NCBI GenBank assembly: GCA_017467905.1
Contig: JAFUKD010000007.1
Coordinates: 110,904-174,903, forward strand
Source: Phascolarctobacterium sp.
GTDB taxonomy: Bacteria; Bacillota; Negativicutes; Acidaminococcales; Acidaminococcaceae
DNA length: 64,000 nt
Direction of reading: 5' to 3'
Within the stretch, counting starts at the first letter, position 1. Each line of letters starts with the position of its first letter. The notes below the pieces were generated by a model that saw only the letters and a program-made list of their open reading frames with translations, was not told the origin of the DNA and ran no database searches. A program made the translations under genes and the position numbers. Below are positions 16,477 through 24,532 of the stretch, in pieces.

Positions 16477-17405
16477 AGATTTTAGTTACCGGCGGTGCCG
16501 GGTTCATAGGCTCACACCTGCTGGAATTATTGCACAAGGAAAATACAGCAGAGGTTGTTGCCTTTGATAATCTTTCTTCCGGCAGGGAGTCCCATGTACC
16601 GGCAGGTGTGAAGCTTGTGGTGGGGGATATCCGTGACAAGGAAGTTTTAGAGGAAGTTTTTGCTAAGGAGCAGTTTACCGCTGTGATTCATCTGGCGGCG
16701 CAAACCATGGTTCCTTATTCCATAGAGCATCCAGACGAGGATTGCGATATAAATTTAATGGGTGTTCTGAATGTTTTGGAGTGTTGTCGTAAGTATGGAG
16801 TGAAGAACATAACCTTTTCCTCCAGTGCGGCGGTCTATGGAGATAACACCAATATTCCTTTGAAAGAGAGTGAAAGGCTTTTGCCTACTTCTTTCTATGG
16901 TGTAACCAAAATGACCAGCGAGCACTACCTGCGTTTGTACTACGAGCTTTATGGCTTGAATGCTACCGTGCTGCGTTTTGCCAATGTTTATGGCGAACGT
17001 CAAGGTGCGGGCGGAGAAGGCGGTGTTGTAAGTATTTTCTGCAAGCTGTTGGCGGCGGGGCAGGGCGTAACCGTTTTTGGCAATGGTGAACAGACTCGCG
17101 ATTTTGTTTATGCCGGAGACATTGCTGCTGCTTTGGCGAGGACTGTAAATCTAACTGGCTATAACACAATCAATGTTTCCACTCGCAAGGAAACTTCTGT
17201 GAACCAGCTGCTTGCTGCTTTCGAAAAAGCTGTGGGCAGGAAGTTTGAAGTTACATACGCTCCTGCTCGTGAGGGCGATATCTTCCGTTCTGTTTTGGAC
17301 AACGCTAACTGCATTGCCAAGCTTGGCTATTGTCCCAAGATGGAATTGGCAGAAGGCGTGGAGCGTACCTATCAAGATTATCTGAAAGCTTACAATAAAG
17401 CTTAA
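16473..17405 (+). CDS. NAD-dependent sugar epimerase/dehydratase (UDP-glucose 4-epimerase-like)
   Basis: 310 aa extended short-chain dehydrogenase: N-terminal GGAGFIGSHL Rossmann motif, SSSAAVYG with the catalytic Ser/Thr region and YGVTK as the YxxxK pair. C-terminal substrate-binding part includes FGNGEQTRDFVYAGD. It most resembles GalE-type UDP-hexose epimerases. Within the operon it probably provides the nucleotide sugar for the lipid-linked donor of the ArnT-like transferase next door. Confidence 0.88.
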   Translation: MKILVTGGAGFIGSHLLELLHKENTAEVVAFDNLSSGRESHVPAGVKLVVGDIRDKEVLEEVFAKEQFTAVIHLAAQTMVPYSIEHPDEDCDINLMGVLNVLECCRKYGVKNITFSSSAAVYGDNTNIPLKESERLLPTSFYGVTKMTSEHYLRLYYELYGLNATVLRFANVYGERQGAGGEGGVVSIFCKLLAAGQGVTVFGNGEQTRDFVYAGDIAAALARTVNLTGYNTINVSTRKETSVNQLLAAFEKAVGRKFEVTYAPAREGDIFRSVLDNANCIAKLGYCPKMELAEGVERTYQDYLKAYNKA

Positions 17406-17418
17406 AGCGAGGTTAGAG

Positions 17419-18978
17419 ATGAATCAATACGAAAAGAAAAGCCTACTGATTTTGGCGGCAGTAATAATTTTTATGGTGTTCTTCGGTATTGGCGGCGTAC
17501 CTCTGTTAGACCCGGACGAACCTGTTTACGCTGAAACTGCTCGTGAGATGATATTGACCGGTGACTATTTATCACCTAGAATTTTTGGCGACTACTGGTA
17601 TGACAAGCCGCCCATGTATTATTGGCTGGTGGCAATGGCATTCCATGTCTTTGGTGACGGAGAGTTTGCAGCACGCTTTCCTGCTGGCTTAATGGCTGGC
17701 GGTACTGCGCTTATGCTGTATTTTTCTGTAACGAAGCTGTTTAATGAAAGAGCGGGCTTCTGGTCTTCCATGGTGTTATCCAGCTGTATAATGTTCTTTT
17801 ACATGGGCAAGGCTGCGGTTACGGATACTACGCTTTTGTTTTTTATGACGGGTGCTCTACTGTGCTTTTTGCATAAGCGCTACTGGCTGATGTATGTTTG
17901 TATGGCGTTGGCTACTGTAACTAAGGGACCGATTGGTGTTGTTTTCCCCGGTACTATTATTTTCTTATATCTGCTCTTCATCGGGCAACTGCGTGAGATT
18001 TTGCGTATGCATGTCATTCGCGGCATCCTGTTATACTTTTTGATTGCCAGCCCTTGGTACTACGCTATGTATACTGTTCATGGCATGGATTTTATCAATA
18101 CCTTTTTAGGCTTCCATAATATTACCCGCTTTACTACTCCGGAGCACGCCAGCCGTGTTACCTTCTGGTATTACTTCCCGGTAATTATTTTGGGGATGTT
18201 CCCGTGGACTGGCATTCTGCTGCAGTCCATCAAGGCTTCCATTAGCGATAGCCGTATTGATGATATGCGCACCTTAATGTTCATGCATGTTTGGTGGGTA
18301 TTTGTACTGCTCTTCTTTACTATCTGCAAAACCAAATTGGTTTCATATATTCTTCCTATGTTCCCTGCCTTAGCAATTATTATAGGTTGGAACATTTCCA
18401 GAATGGTAAGTAAGATGCGTTACAACACTACCTTCTATAGCTGGATTGTTGGTAGCGGTATTATGTTCAGCTTGCTGGGAGTAGGCTGGATTATTGGCGG
18501 GCAACAACTTCCGGAGCTGGAATTCAGTGGTTTGGTTTTAGGCGGCTTAACCTTTGTGCTTGGCTTTGCCGCACTCTTTACCCTGTGGTATTATCGTGAT
18601 GTGGAAATGGCGAGCTGGCTGCATGCGGCAACAGGTGCTACTATTATGGTAGTGGCATTTGCCTTTATGCTACCTGTTATCGCAGATAGGTTCAGTGTTA
18701 AAACAATTAGCCAGGTTTATCGTGAAGAATGTAATCCCGGACCGGAGATTTATGTTGATAAATTCCTGCGTCCCGGCTTTATGTACTATGCAGGCAAGCC
18801 CGGTATTGAAATGTTACCCAAGACTGGTGCCTTTGCAGAAGCATTGCGTAAGGATGAACCTAAATACTTCTTAGTGCGTGGTTTAGAGTACCGTCGTTTG
18901 CTAAAGGTGCAGCCTAAACCGGATAACCTGCATCAGGTTGCAGAAATTGCTGATATTTACTTATTAGAACAAAAATAG
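17419..18978 (+). CDS. ArnT-like glycosyltransferase (GT39/GT83 family)
   Basis: 519 aa integral membrane protein with about 12 TM helices. The first periplasmic loop has the hallmark acidic motif DPDEPVYAETAREM followed by DYWYDKPPMYYWL, as in ArnT, which moves aminoarabinose from undecaprenyl phosphate to lipid A. The sugar here is unknown. With the upstream deacetylase, flippase-like protein and epimerase, it suggests decoration of an outer-membrane glycolipid, possibly affecting cationic peptide resistance (inference). Confidence 0.85.
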   Translation: MNQYEKKSLLILAAVIIFMVFFGIGGVPLLDPDEPVYAETAREMILTGDYLSPRIFGDYWYDKPPMYYWLVAMAFHVFGDGEFAARFPAGLMAGGTALMLYFSVTKLFNERAGFWSSMVLSSCIMFFYMGKAAVTDTTLLFFMTGALLCFLHKRYWLMYVCMALATVTKGPIGVVFPGTIIFLYLLFIGQLREILRMHVIRGILLYFLIASPWYYAMYTVHGMDFINTFLGFHNITRFTTPEHASRVTFWYYFPVIILGMFPWTGILLQSIKASISDSRIDDMRTLMFMHVWWVFVLLFFTICKTKLVSYILPMFPALAIIIGWNISRMVSKMRYNTTFYSWIVGSGIMFSLLGVGWIIGGQQLPELEFSGLVLGGLTFVLGFAALFTLWYYRDVEMASWLHAATGATIMVVAFAFMLPVIADRFSVKTISQVYREECNPGPEIYVDKFLRPGFMYYAGKPGIEMLPKTGAFAEALRKDEPKYFLVRGLEYRRLLKVQPKPDNLHQVAEIADIYLLEQK

Positions 18979-19001
18979 ATAGCTGTTTGGGAGGGTTATT
19001 A

Positions 19002-19577
19002 ATGAAACTTTTAGAAGAAAGAATTTTAAAAGATGGTGTTATTAAACCGGGTAATGTGTTGAAGGTGGATAGCTTCTTGAATCATCAGATAGATGTACCC
19101 TTTATTGCAAAGCTGGGTGAGGAATTCAAAAGGCTGTATGCAGATACTCCCGTTACTAAAATATTGACCATTGAAGCTTCCGGTATTGGTATTGCCAGCG
19201 TAGCAGCAATGTATTTTAATGTGCCCGTTGTCTTTGCGAAAAAGGCAAGCGGTAGTAATATGGATAAGGATGTTTATTTCACCAAAATTTATTCTTATAC
19301 TCACAACAAGGTAAATGAAGTTGTTGTGTCTAAACGTTTTATTTCTCCTGAAGATAAGGTACTCATCATTGATGACTTCCTTGCTAATGGTTGTGCCTTG
19401 GAAGGCTTGATTGAGATTGTACGTCAGGCAGGTGGCACTGTGGCAGGTGTTGGTATTGCAATTGAAAAAGGGTTCCAAGGTGGCGGTGATAAGCTGCGTG
19501 CCAACGGTGTTCGTGTGGAATCCTTAGCTATTATTGAAAAAATGGATTCTCAAAGCAAAACCATTGAGTTTAGATAG
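19002..19577 (+). CDS. xpt: Xanthine phosphoribosyltransferase
   Basis: 191 aa type I PRTase converting xanthine plus PRPP to XMP. The PRPP loop is VLIIDDFLANG; the start MKLLEERILKDG is typical of Xpt. The ATG at 19002 follows GGGAGGG; an in-frame GTG-type opening at 18987 would precede the ribosome binding site. It is paired with a xanthine permease 8 bp downstream, as in Bacillus, but follows the ArnT-like gene by only 23 bp and has no purine riboswitch in front. Confidence 0.93.
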   Translation: MKLLEERILKDGVIKPGNVLKVDSFLNHQIDVPFIAKLGEEFKRLYADTPVTKILTIEASGIGIASVAAMYFNVPVVFAKKASGSNMDKDVYFTKIYSYTHNKVNEVVVSKRFISPEDKVLIIDDFLANGCALEGLIEIVRQAGGTVAGVGIAIEKGFQGGGDKLRANGVRVESLAIIEKMDSQSKTIEFR

Positions 19578-19585
19578 GAGCAGGC

Positions 19586-20899
19586 ATGAGTAAAGAAAGC
19601 ATTGATAACATTTACCAGCTTGACGGGAGAGTACCTGTAGGCAAAGCTATTCCCTTTGGCTTGCAGCATGTTCTGGCAATGTTCGTTGCTAACATTGCGC
19701 CCATTCTTATTGTGGCGGGTGTGGTGAAGATGCCCTTGGAAAGCAGTGCTGCCCTTATTCAAACTGCAATGATTGTTGCAGGCTTGGGTACTTTAATTCA
19801 GCTGTATCCTGTTTGGCGTGTAGGCAGTGGCTTGCCCATAGTTATGGGCATCAGCTTTACCTTTGTTTCTATCTTTTGTGTTATTGGCAGTAAATCCGGG
19901 TATGGTACTGCCATGGGCGCTGCCCTTGTCGGCGGTTTGCTGGAAGGTTTGTTAGGATTGTGTGCATCATACTGGCGACGCTTTATTCCGCCCATTGTTG
20001 CGGCTACAGTAGTTGCTTCTATCGGGTTTTCTTTGCTGGGAATTGGTGCTAACTCTTTTGGTGGCGGCTTTGGCAATCCTAACTTTGGTGATGCTAAGTA
20101 TATTATTGTAGGAACAATTACCTTGGTAAGCTGTTTGGCGTTCAATATTTTTGCCAAGTCTTTTTTTAAACAGCTTTCCGTACTTTTTGGCTTGGTTGTA
20201 GGTTACATAGTTTCTTTCTTCTACGGAATGGTAGATTTAAGCCGTATAGCAACTGTAGATTTAATTTCCATTCCTAAATTTATGCCCTACGAATTGGAGT
20301 TTGACCCGGGAGCAATCTTCGCGGTATTCCTTATCTTTTTAGTGTCTGCTTCTGAAACCATTGGCGATACTTCTGCTATGACTGCCATTGGCTTACGTCG
20401 TAACGTAACGGAAAAGGAAATTTCCGGCTCCATTACTTGTGATGGCTTTGTAAGCAGTGTTTCTGCGATGTTTGGCTGCATGCCCATTACTTCTTTCAGC
20501 CAGAACGTAGGCTTGATTGCCATGACCAAGGTTGTTAATCGCTTTGCTATTATGACTGGTGCAATGATTATGATTATGGCAGGTCTGTTCCCTGTGTTAG
20601 GTGTAATTCTGGCTTCCTTGCCGGAACCTGTGTTGGGTGGCTGCACTCTGATGATGTTTGGTTCCATAGTTGTAAGTGGTGTGCAGATGATTGCCAGTTG
20701 CGGTTACAGTCAACGCAATGTTATTATTGCTTCTTTAGCAATGAGCATTGGCTTAGGCTTCACTCAAACTCCTGCTATCTTTAAAATTTTTCCGGACCTT
20801 ATCCGAAATGTCTTTGCAGAAAATTGCGTGGCAGTTGTGTTTATAGTAGCGGTTATCTTGAACCTGATTCTGCCTGAGGATATGGAAAGCAGCAAATAA
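19586..20899 (+). CDS. Xanthine/uracil permease (NCS2 family)
   Basis: 437 aa, 14 TM segments predicted by hydrophobicity, beginning FGLQHVLAMFVANIAP and containing the NCS2 signature region SETIGDTSAMTAIG and GCMPITSFSQNVGLI. It is a proton-coupled nucleobase importer; coupling to xpt makes xanthine the likely substrate (PbuX-like). Confidence 0.9.
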   Translation: MSKESIDNIYQLDGRVPVGKAIPFGLQHVLAMFVANIAPILIVAGVVKMPLESSAALIQTAMIVAGLGTLIQLYPVWRVGSGLPIVMGISFTFVSIFCVIGSKSGYGTAMGAALVGGLLEGLLGLCASYWRRFIPPIVAATVVASIGFSLLGIGANSFGGGFGNPNFGDAKYIIVGTITLVSCLAFNIFAKSFFKQLSVLFGLVVGYIVSFFYGMVDLSRIATVDLISIPKFMPYELEFDPGAIFAVFLIFLVSASETIGDTSAMTAIGLRRNVTEKEISGSITCDGFVSSVSAMFGCMPITSFSQNVGLIAMTKVVNRFAIMTGAMIMIMAGLFPVLGVILASLPEPVLGGCTLMMFGSIVVSGVQMIASCGYSQRNVIIASLAMSIGLGFTQTPAIFKIFPDLIRNVFAENCVAVVFIVAVILNLILPEDMESSK

Positions 20900-20916
20900 T
20901 TTAGGTTTAAAAATAT

Positions 20917-20942
20917 GGCGGCAGATTTTCTGCCGTCTTTCT
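20917..20942 (+). terminator. Terminator after the xanthine operon
   Basis: 9-bp stem with one wobble (20917-20925 with 20929-20937), followed by TTTCTT. Confidence 0.75.
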
Positions 20943-20944
20943 TA

Positions 20945-20953
20945 TGTTATAAT
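20945..20953 (+). promoter_or_regulatory. Extended -10 promoter element for the 221-aa gene
   Basis: TGTTATAAT: extended -10 with a perfect TATAAT at 20948-20953; no clear -35, since the region is occupied by the terminator. Confidence 0.5.
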
Positions 20954-20981
20954 GTCAGATGAAAGAAGAGGTAACTGACTA

Positions 20982-21647
20982 ATGGCGAAAAAGATTACTG
21001 AAATAGAAGCAAGCTTACAGGAGTGGGAGCTTTTGCAGCAGCTTCCTCAGGAAATGGAAGGCTTTAAGCTGTGTGCCGGAACAGGAATCAATGGACAAAT
21101 ATTAAATATTGCTTCCTATAATAATGAAGCAAAGCATTGTCGTTTGGATTTAGTTTATACAGGTGAAACCTTTGACTACGTTTTAGTTAAGAGCATTGGC
21201 TTGCATACTTTTCGTGATGACAGATTCTTTGCACGGGAAAGGGAGCGGTTTGCAGAAATTGTTTTGGCTAAGTTGCCGGAGCTGTTAAAGGAGTTGAACA
21301 ACGGGTCAGGGAAATCACTTGGTTACGAGGCGAAGGAAATGGGCTTCGCCAAATGGGATTTTTGGAAGAAGCTGCCGCAAAAAATTGATGGCTTTGAGCT
21401 TTTCATTACTCCCGATAAACCCTTGGAGTACATTAACGGTTCATGGATTATTTTGGACTACAGTGATTTTTCTAAGGGTAATCAAATTATGTTCCTGTAC
21501 AACAGCTTTCGTAACGAACTGTTTGCAGAACTGAAGAAGGGGAATCTGCCCCTTACTACGGATGAGTTCAATGCCAGAAATTTAAAGGGATTGTCACTGC
21601 TGATTGACCAGAAGCTGGAAACAACATTGAAGGAATTAGAAAAATAA
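20982..21647 (+). CDS. Hypothetical protein with internally duplicated domain
   Basis: 221 aa, soluble, no signal peptide. Two related halves are visible: EWELLQQLPQEMEGFKL near residue 13 and KWDFWKKLPQKIDGFEL near residue 124, each followed by a beta-rich stretch and a helix ending in LPELLKEL or KLETTLKEL. I do not recognise the family. It stands between a terminator and the tRNA promoter, has its own extended -10 element and a GAAGAGG ribosome binding site, so it is probably monocistronic. Confidence 0.7.
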   Translation: MAKKITEIEASLQEWELLQQLPQEMEGFKLCAGTGINGQILNIASYNNEAKHCRLDLVYTGETFDYVLVKSIGLHTFRDDRFFARERERFAEIVLAKLPELLKELNNGSGKSLGYEAKEMGFAKWDFWKKLPQKIDGFELFITPDKPLEYINGSWIILDYSDFSKGNQIMFLYNSFRNELFAELKKGNLPLTTDEFNARNLKGLSLLIDQKLETTLKELEK

Positions 21648-21655
21648 AAAAGATG

Positions 21656-21684
21656 TTGACAAGATAATAGTAAATCTGTATAAT
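21656..21684 (+). promoter_or_regulatory. Consensus promoter of the tRNA operon
   Basis: TTGACA (21656-21661), 17-bp spacer, TATAAT (21679-21684): perfect match at both hexamers, 19 bp before the first tRNA. Confidence 0.85.
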
Positions 21685-21702
21685 ACTATTTGTAGTTGAT
21701 TT

Positions 21703-21779
21703 GGCCTGGTGGTTCAGTTGGTTAGAATGCCGCCCTGTCACGGCGGAGGTCGTGGGTTCGAGTCCCATCCAGGTCGCCA
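21703..21779 (+). tRNA. tRNA-Asp (GTC)
   Basis: Cloverleaf with acceptor GGCCTGG/CCAGGTC, anticodon loop CTGTCAC, T-loop GGTTCGAGTCC and encoded CCA end. Confidence 0.95.
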
Positions 21780-21785
21780 AACTAT

Positions 21786-21861
21786 GCCTCGGTAGCTCAG
21801 TTGGTAGAGCAAGGGACTGAAAATCCCTGTGTCAACAGTTCGATTCTGTTCTGAGGCACCA
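21786..21861 (+). tRNA. tRNA-Phe (GAA)
   Basis: Acceptor GCCTCGG/CTGAGGC, anticodon loop CTGAAAA, T-loop AGTTCGATTCT, encoded CCA. Confidence 0.95.
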
Positions 21862-21866
21862 TATTC

Positions 21867-21942
<76 letters not shown>

Positions 21943-21947
21943 ATTAA

Positions 21948-22021
21948 GGCGACATAGCCAAGCGGTAAGGCAGAGGTCTGCAAAACCTTTATCCCCGGTT
22001 CGATTCCGGGTGTCGCCTCCA
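21948..22021 (+). tRNA. tRNA-Cys (GCA)
   Basis: Acceptor GGCGACA/TGTCGCC, anticodon loop CTGCAAA, T-loop GGTTCGATTCC, encoded CCA. Confidence 0.95.
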
Positions 22022-22035
22022 ATTTTGTTTTGTCT

Positions 22036-22124
22036 GCCGCGGTGGCGGAACTGGCAGACGCAAGGGACTTAAAATCCCTCGGGTAGTGATACCCGTACCG
22101 GTTCGATTCCGGTCCGCGGCACCA
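22036..22124 (+). tRNA. tRNA-Leu (TAA)
   Basis: Class II tRNA with long variable arm (CGGGTAGTGATACCCG), acceptor GCCGCGG/CCGCGGC, anticodon loop CTTAAAA, encoded CCA. Confidence 0.95.
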
Positions 22125-22145
22125 AATAAGTATATACGCAAGAGC

Positions 22146-22176
22146 ATCTCAATGCAAAGTGCATTGGGATTTTTTG
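22146..22176 (+). terminator. Terminator of the tRNA operon
   Basis: An approximately 10-bp stem (22147-22156 with 22160-22169) with 3-nt loop, followed by a six-T run. Confidence 0.8.
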
Positions 22177-22305
22177 TTTTTATAATCTTTGTGCGATAAG
22201 TGCGAAAGCCTTTATTTTGAACATCATAATTGCAAAAAATGAAATTGATGTGTAGATGTTAAGCTTGTAGTATAATAGTATGGAATAATTTTAACAGGTG
22301 ATGCT

Positions 22306-23049
22306 ATGAAGATTATTATTTCTCCAGCGAAGAAGATGCGTGTTGACAATGACACCTTTGTTCATTTAAGCAAACCGGAATTTTTAGATAAAACTGCCAA
22401 GCTTATGGCAAGTCTTAAGGAAATGGACTTGCCTGCCTTGCAAAAGCTATGGGAGTGCAACGATGAAATTGCTGTCTTGAATTTTGAGCGCCTGCAAGGA
22501 ATGGACTTACAGCGTAACCTTACTCCTGCAGTCTTTGCTTATGATGGCTTGCAGTACCAGCATTTGGCGCCTAATGTTTTGGAAGAGAATGCTTTGGTTT
22601 ATTTGCAAAAGAACCTGCGGATTTTATCAGGCTTTTATGGAATACTGCGTGCTTTCGACGGAGTGGTGCCTTATCGTTTGGAGATGCAGGCACGCCTTGC
22701 TTGTGATGGTTCCAAAAATCTTTACGCTTTTTGGAATAGCTTGCTCTATGACGAGCTTACTAAAGACGATGGAGACGTACTGAACCTTGCTTCCAAGGAA
22801 TACTCTAAAACGGTGGAAAGGTATGTGACGCAAGACGTGCGGTTCGTAACCTGTGTGTTCGCTACTTATGTTAAGGGCAAGCTAAAGGTGAAGGCGACGG
22901 AAGCGAAGATGGCGCGCGGGGAAATGGTACGCCTGTGTGCAGAAAATAACGTGCAGCACGTTGATGAGGTAAAGGCGTACAACGTGCGAGGGTATATATA
23001 TAATGAAGAACTTTCCAGCGAGAAAGAGTTTGTGTTTGTGAAGGCATAA
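22306..23049 (+). CDS. yaaA: YaaA family peroxide stress protein
   Basis: 247 aa with the family start MKIIISPAKKM and the central RILSGFYGILRAFDGVVPYRLEM segment, then FVTCVFATYVKGKLKVKATEAKMARG. E. coli YaaA limits intracellular free iron and DNA damage during peroxide stress; the fold binds DNA. A TATAAT lies at 22271-22276 upstream without a clear -35. Probably monocistronic. Confidence 0.9.
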   Translation: MKIIISPAKKMRVDNDTFVHLSKPEFLDKTAKLMASLKEMDLPALQKLWECNDEIAVLNFERLQGMDLQRNLTPAVFAYDGLQYQHLAPNVLEENALVYLQKNLRILSGFYGILRAFDGVVPYRLEMQARLACDGSKNLYAFWNSLLYDELTKDDGDVLNLASKEYSKTVERYVTQDVRFVTCVFATYVKGKLKVKATEAKMARGEMVRLCAENNVQHVDEVKAYNVRGYIYNEELSSEKEFVFVKA

Positions 23050-23054
23050 GTGTT

Positions 23055-23083
23055 TTGAAATTTATTGGCTTTTGTGTTATAAT
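23055..23083 (+). promoter_or_regulatory. Promoter of the DEAD-box helicase gene
   Basis: TTGAAA (23055-23060), 17-bp spacer, TATAAT (23078-23083), with extended -10 TG at 23075-23076. It starts right after the yaaA stop. Confidence 0.75.
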
Positions 23084-23134
23084 ACAATGTCTAAAATTTT
23101 GAAGATATATTTTTTACGAAAAGAGGTATGAAGA

Positions 23135-24385
23135 ATGGCTAATGGCTTTGAGGCACTGAAGGTTTGTGCCCATACAGTTGAACAGCTGAATAAAATGGGT
23201 ATCAAGAAGCCCATGCCCGTACAGGAGCAAGCAATTCCTGCACTGTACGCAGGTAAGGACGTAATCGCCAGAGCACAAACAGGTACCGGTAAAACCTTGG
23301 CGTTTTTGGTACCCTTGGTTGAAAAAATAGATACTACTAAGCCCTATGTGCAGGCTTTGGTAATTACTCCTACTCGTGAGCTGTCCCAACAGGTGGCTAA
23401 CGAATTGAAAAAGATTACCGGTGATAGGGACATTAAGGTTCTGGCTGTAACCGGCGGTCGTGATTTTGAATTGCAAAAGCATAAGCTGGATGGCAAGAGT
23501 CACGTACTCATCGGTACTACAGGCAGATTGCTTGACCATATCCGCAAGGGGAACACTTCTCTTGGCGGCGTAAAGTATTTGGTTTTGGACGAGGTTGACG
23601 AAATGCTCCTGCAAGGTTTCATTGACGAAGCAAGTGAGCTGATTGCCATGACCAGTCCGGAGCGCCAAACCATGCTCTGCTCCGCAACACTGAATGAGGA
23701 AGTTCGTAAGTTGGGTAAACGCATTACTCGCAATTGTTCAATCATCGACGTGAACCCTGCGGAAGCTACTGTGGACAAAATTCAGCAGATTTGCCTGAAA
23801 ACTACGGAGGAGTACAAGAACAAAGCTGTTGCTTCTTTGATTGATCGTTACAATCCCTATTTGGCGATTGTCTTTTGTATCAGCAAGGAGCGTACTAAAG
23901 AGTTGGGCGACTGGCTGGGCACTCAAGGTTATAATGTAGATGTTTTGCACGGTGAGATGTCCGCTGCTAAACGCAAGACGGTTATGAAAACCTTTAGGGA
24001 TGCCAAGATTCAAATTCTTGTTGCCAGTGACCTTGCCGCTCGTGGCTTGGACGTTGAAGGCGTGACCCATGTTATTAACTACGATATTCCTCACGATGTT
24101 GACTGGTACGTGCATCGCATTGGCAGAACTGGTCGCGCAGGGAATGAAGGCGTGGCAGTTACCCTCTACACGGCGGACGAAGTAAAGTGGCTTAAAAACA
24201 TTGAAACCAAGCTGAACATTACTATGGAACGTCAGAACTTGGAGGGCAAGACTGTGGTGCGCCGTACTACTGTGAGCGCTCCTAAGAAAAAAGCAAGCGC
24301 TCCTAAACGTGGACGTAATGCTGTGGCGGATAAGAGGAAGGCGCCCAAAACTGGTTCTAACCGCCGCCAAAACAAGAAAGCGTGA
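23135..24385 (+). CDS. DEAD-box-type RNA helicase with DEVD motif II
   Basis: 416 aa superfamily II helicase. Q motif (MPVQEQAIPAL), motif I AQTGTGKT, Ia TPTREL, II DEVD instead of the usual DEAD, III SAT, and C-terminal VFCISKER, ASDLAARGLDVEGV and HRIGRTGRAG. A basic Lys/Arg-rich tail (last 45 residues) probably binds RNA, as in RhlE/CshA types. Likely roles are ribosome assembly, mRNA turnover and cold adaptation. Own promoter and terminator. Confidence 0.9.
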   Translation: MANGFEALKVCAHTVEQLNKMGIKKPMPVQEQAIPALYAGKDVIARAQTGTGKTLAFLVPLVEKIDTTKPYVQALVITPTRELSQQVANELKKITGDRDIKVLAVTGGRDFELQKHKLDGKSHVLIGTTGRLLDHIRKGNTSLGGVKYLVLDEVDEMLLQGFIDEASELIAMTSPERQTMLCSATLNEEVRKLGKRITRNCSIIDVNPAEATVDKIQQICLKTTEEYKNKAVASLIDRYNPYLAIVFCISKERTKELGDWLGTQGYNVDVLHGEMSAAKRKTVMKTFRDAKIQILVASDLAARGLDVEGVTHVINYDIPHDVDWYVHRIGRTGRAGNEGVAVTLYTADEVKWLKNIETKLNITMERQNLEGKTVVRRTTVSAPKKKASAPKRGRNAVADKRKAPKTGSNRRQNKKA

Positions 24386-24432
24386 TAAGAATAGTTACGC
24401 TTTCTAAAAATATAAATGTTGTAAATAATTTG

Positions 24433-24462
24433 GACCGCTCATTTAGGGCGGTCTGTTTCTTT
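24433..24462 (+). terminator. Terminator after the helicase gene
   Basis: GACCGC (24433-24438) pairs with GCGGTC (24448-24453), 9-nt loop, followed by a T-rich stretch; it abuts the gltX promoter. Confidence 0.7.
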
Positions 24463-24488
24463 ACATAGACTTGAGATAGGTTTATAAT
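24460..24488 (+). promoter_or_regulatory. gltX promoter
   Basis: TTTACA (24460-24465), 17-bp spacer, TATAAT (24483-24488). No T-box leader is present: the gap to the start is only 44 bp. Confidence 0.75.
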
Positions 24489-24532
24489 TATCCTGATATA
24501 GAATTTTTATTTTTAGATTGGAGAATAACGCT

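Noticed and set aside
18979..19001. Possible purine riboswitch before xpt
   Set aside because: Only 23 bp separate xpt from the preceding gene; no aptamer can fit.
24386..24532. T-box leader before gltX
   Set aside because: The gap holds a terminator and a standard promoter with a 44-bp leader; no T-box sequence seen.
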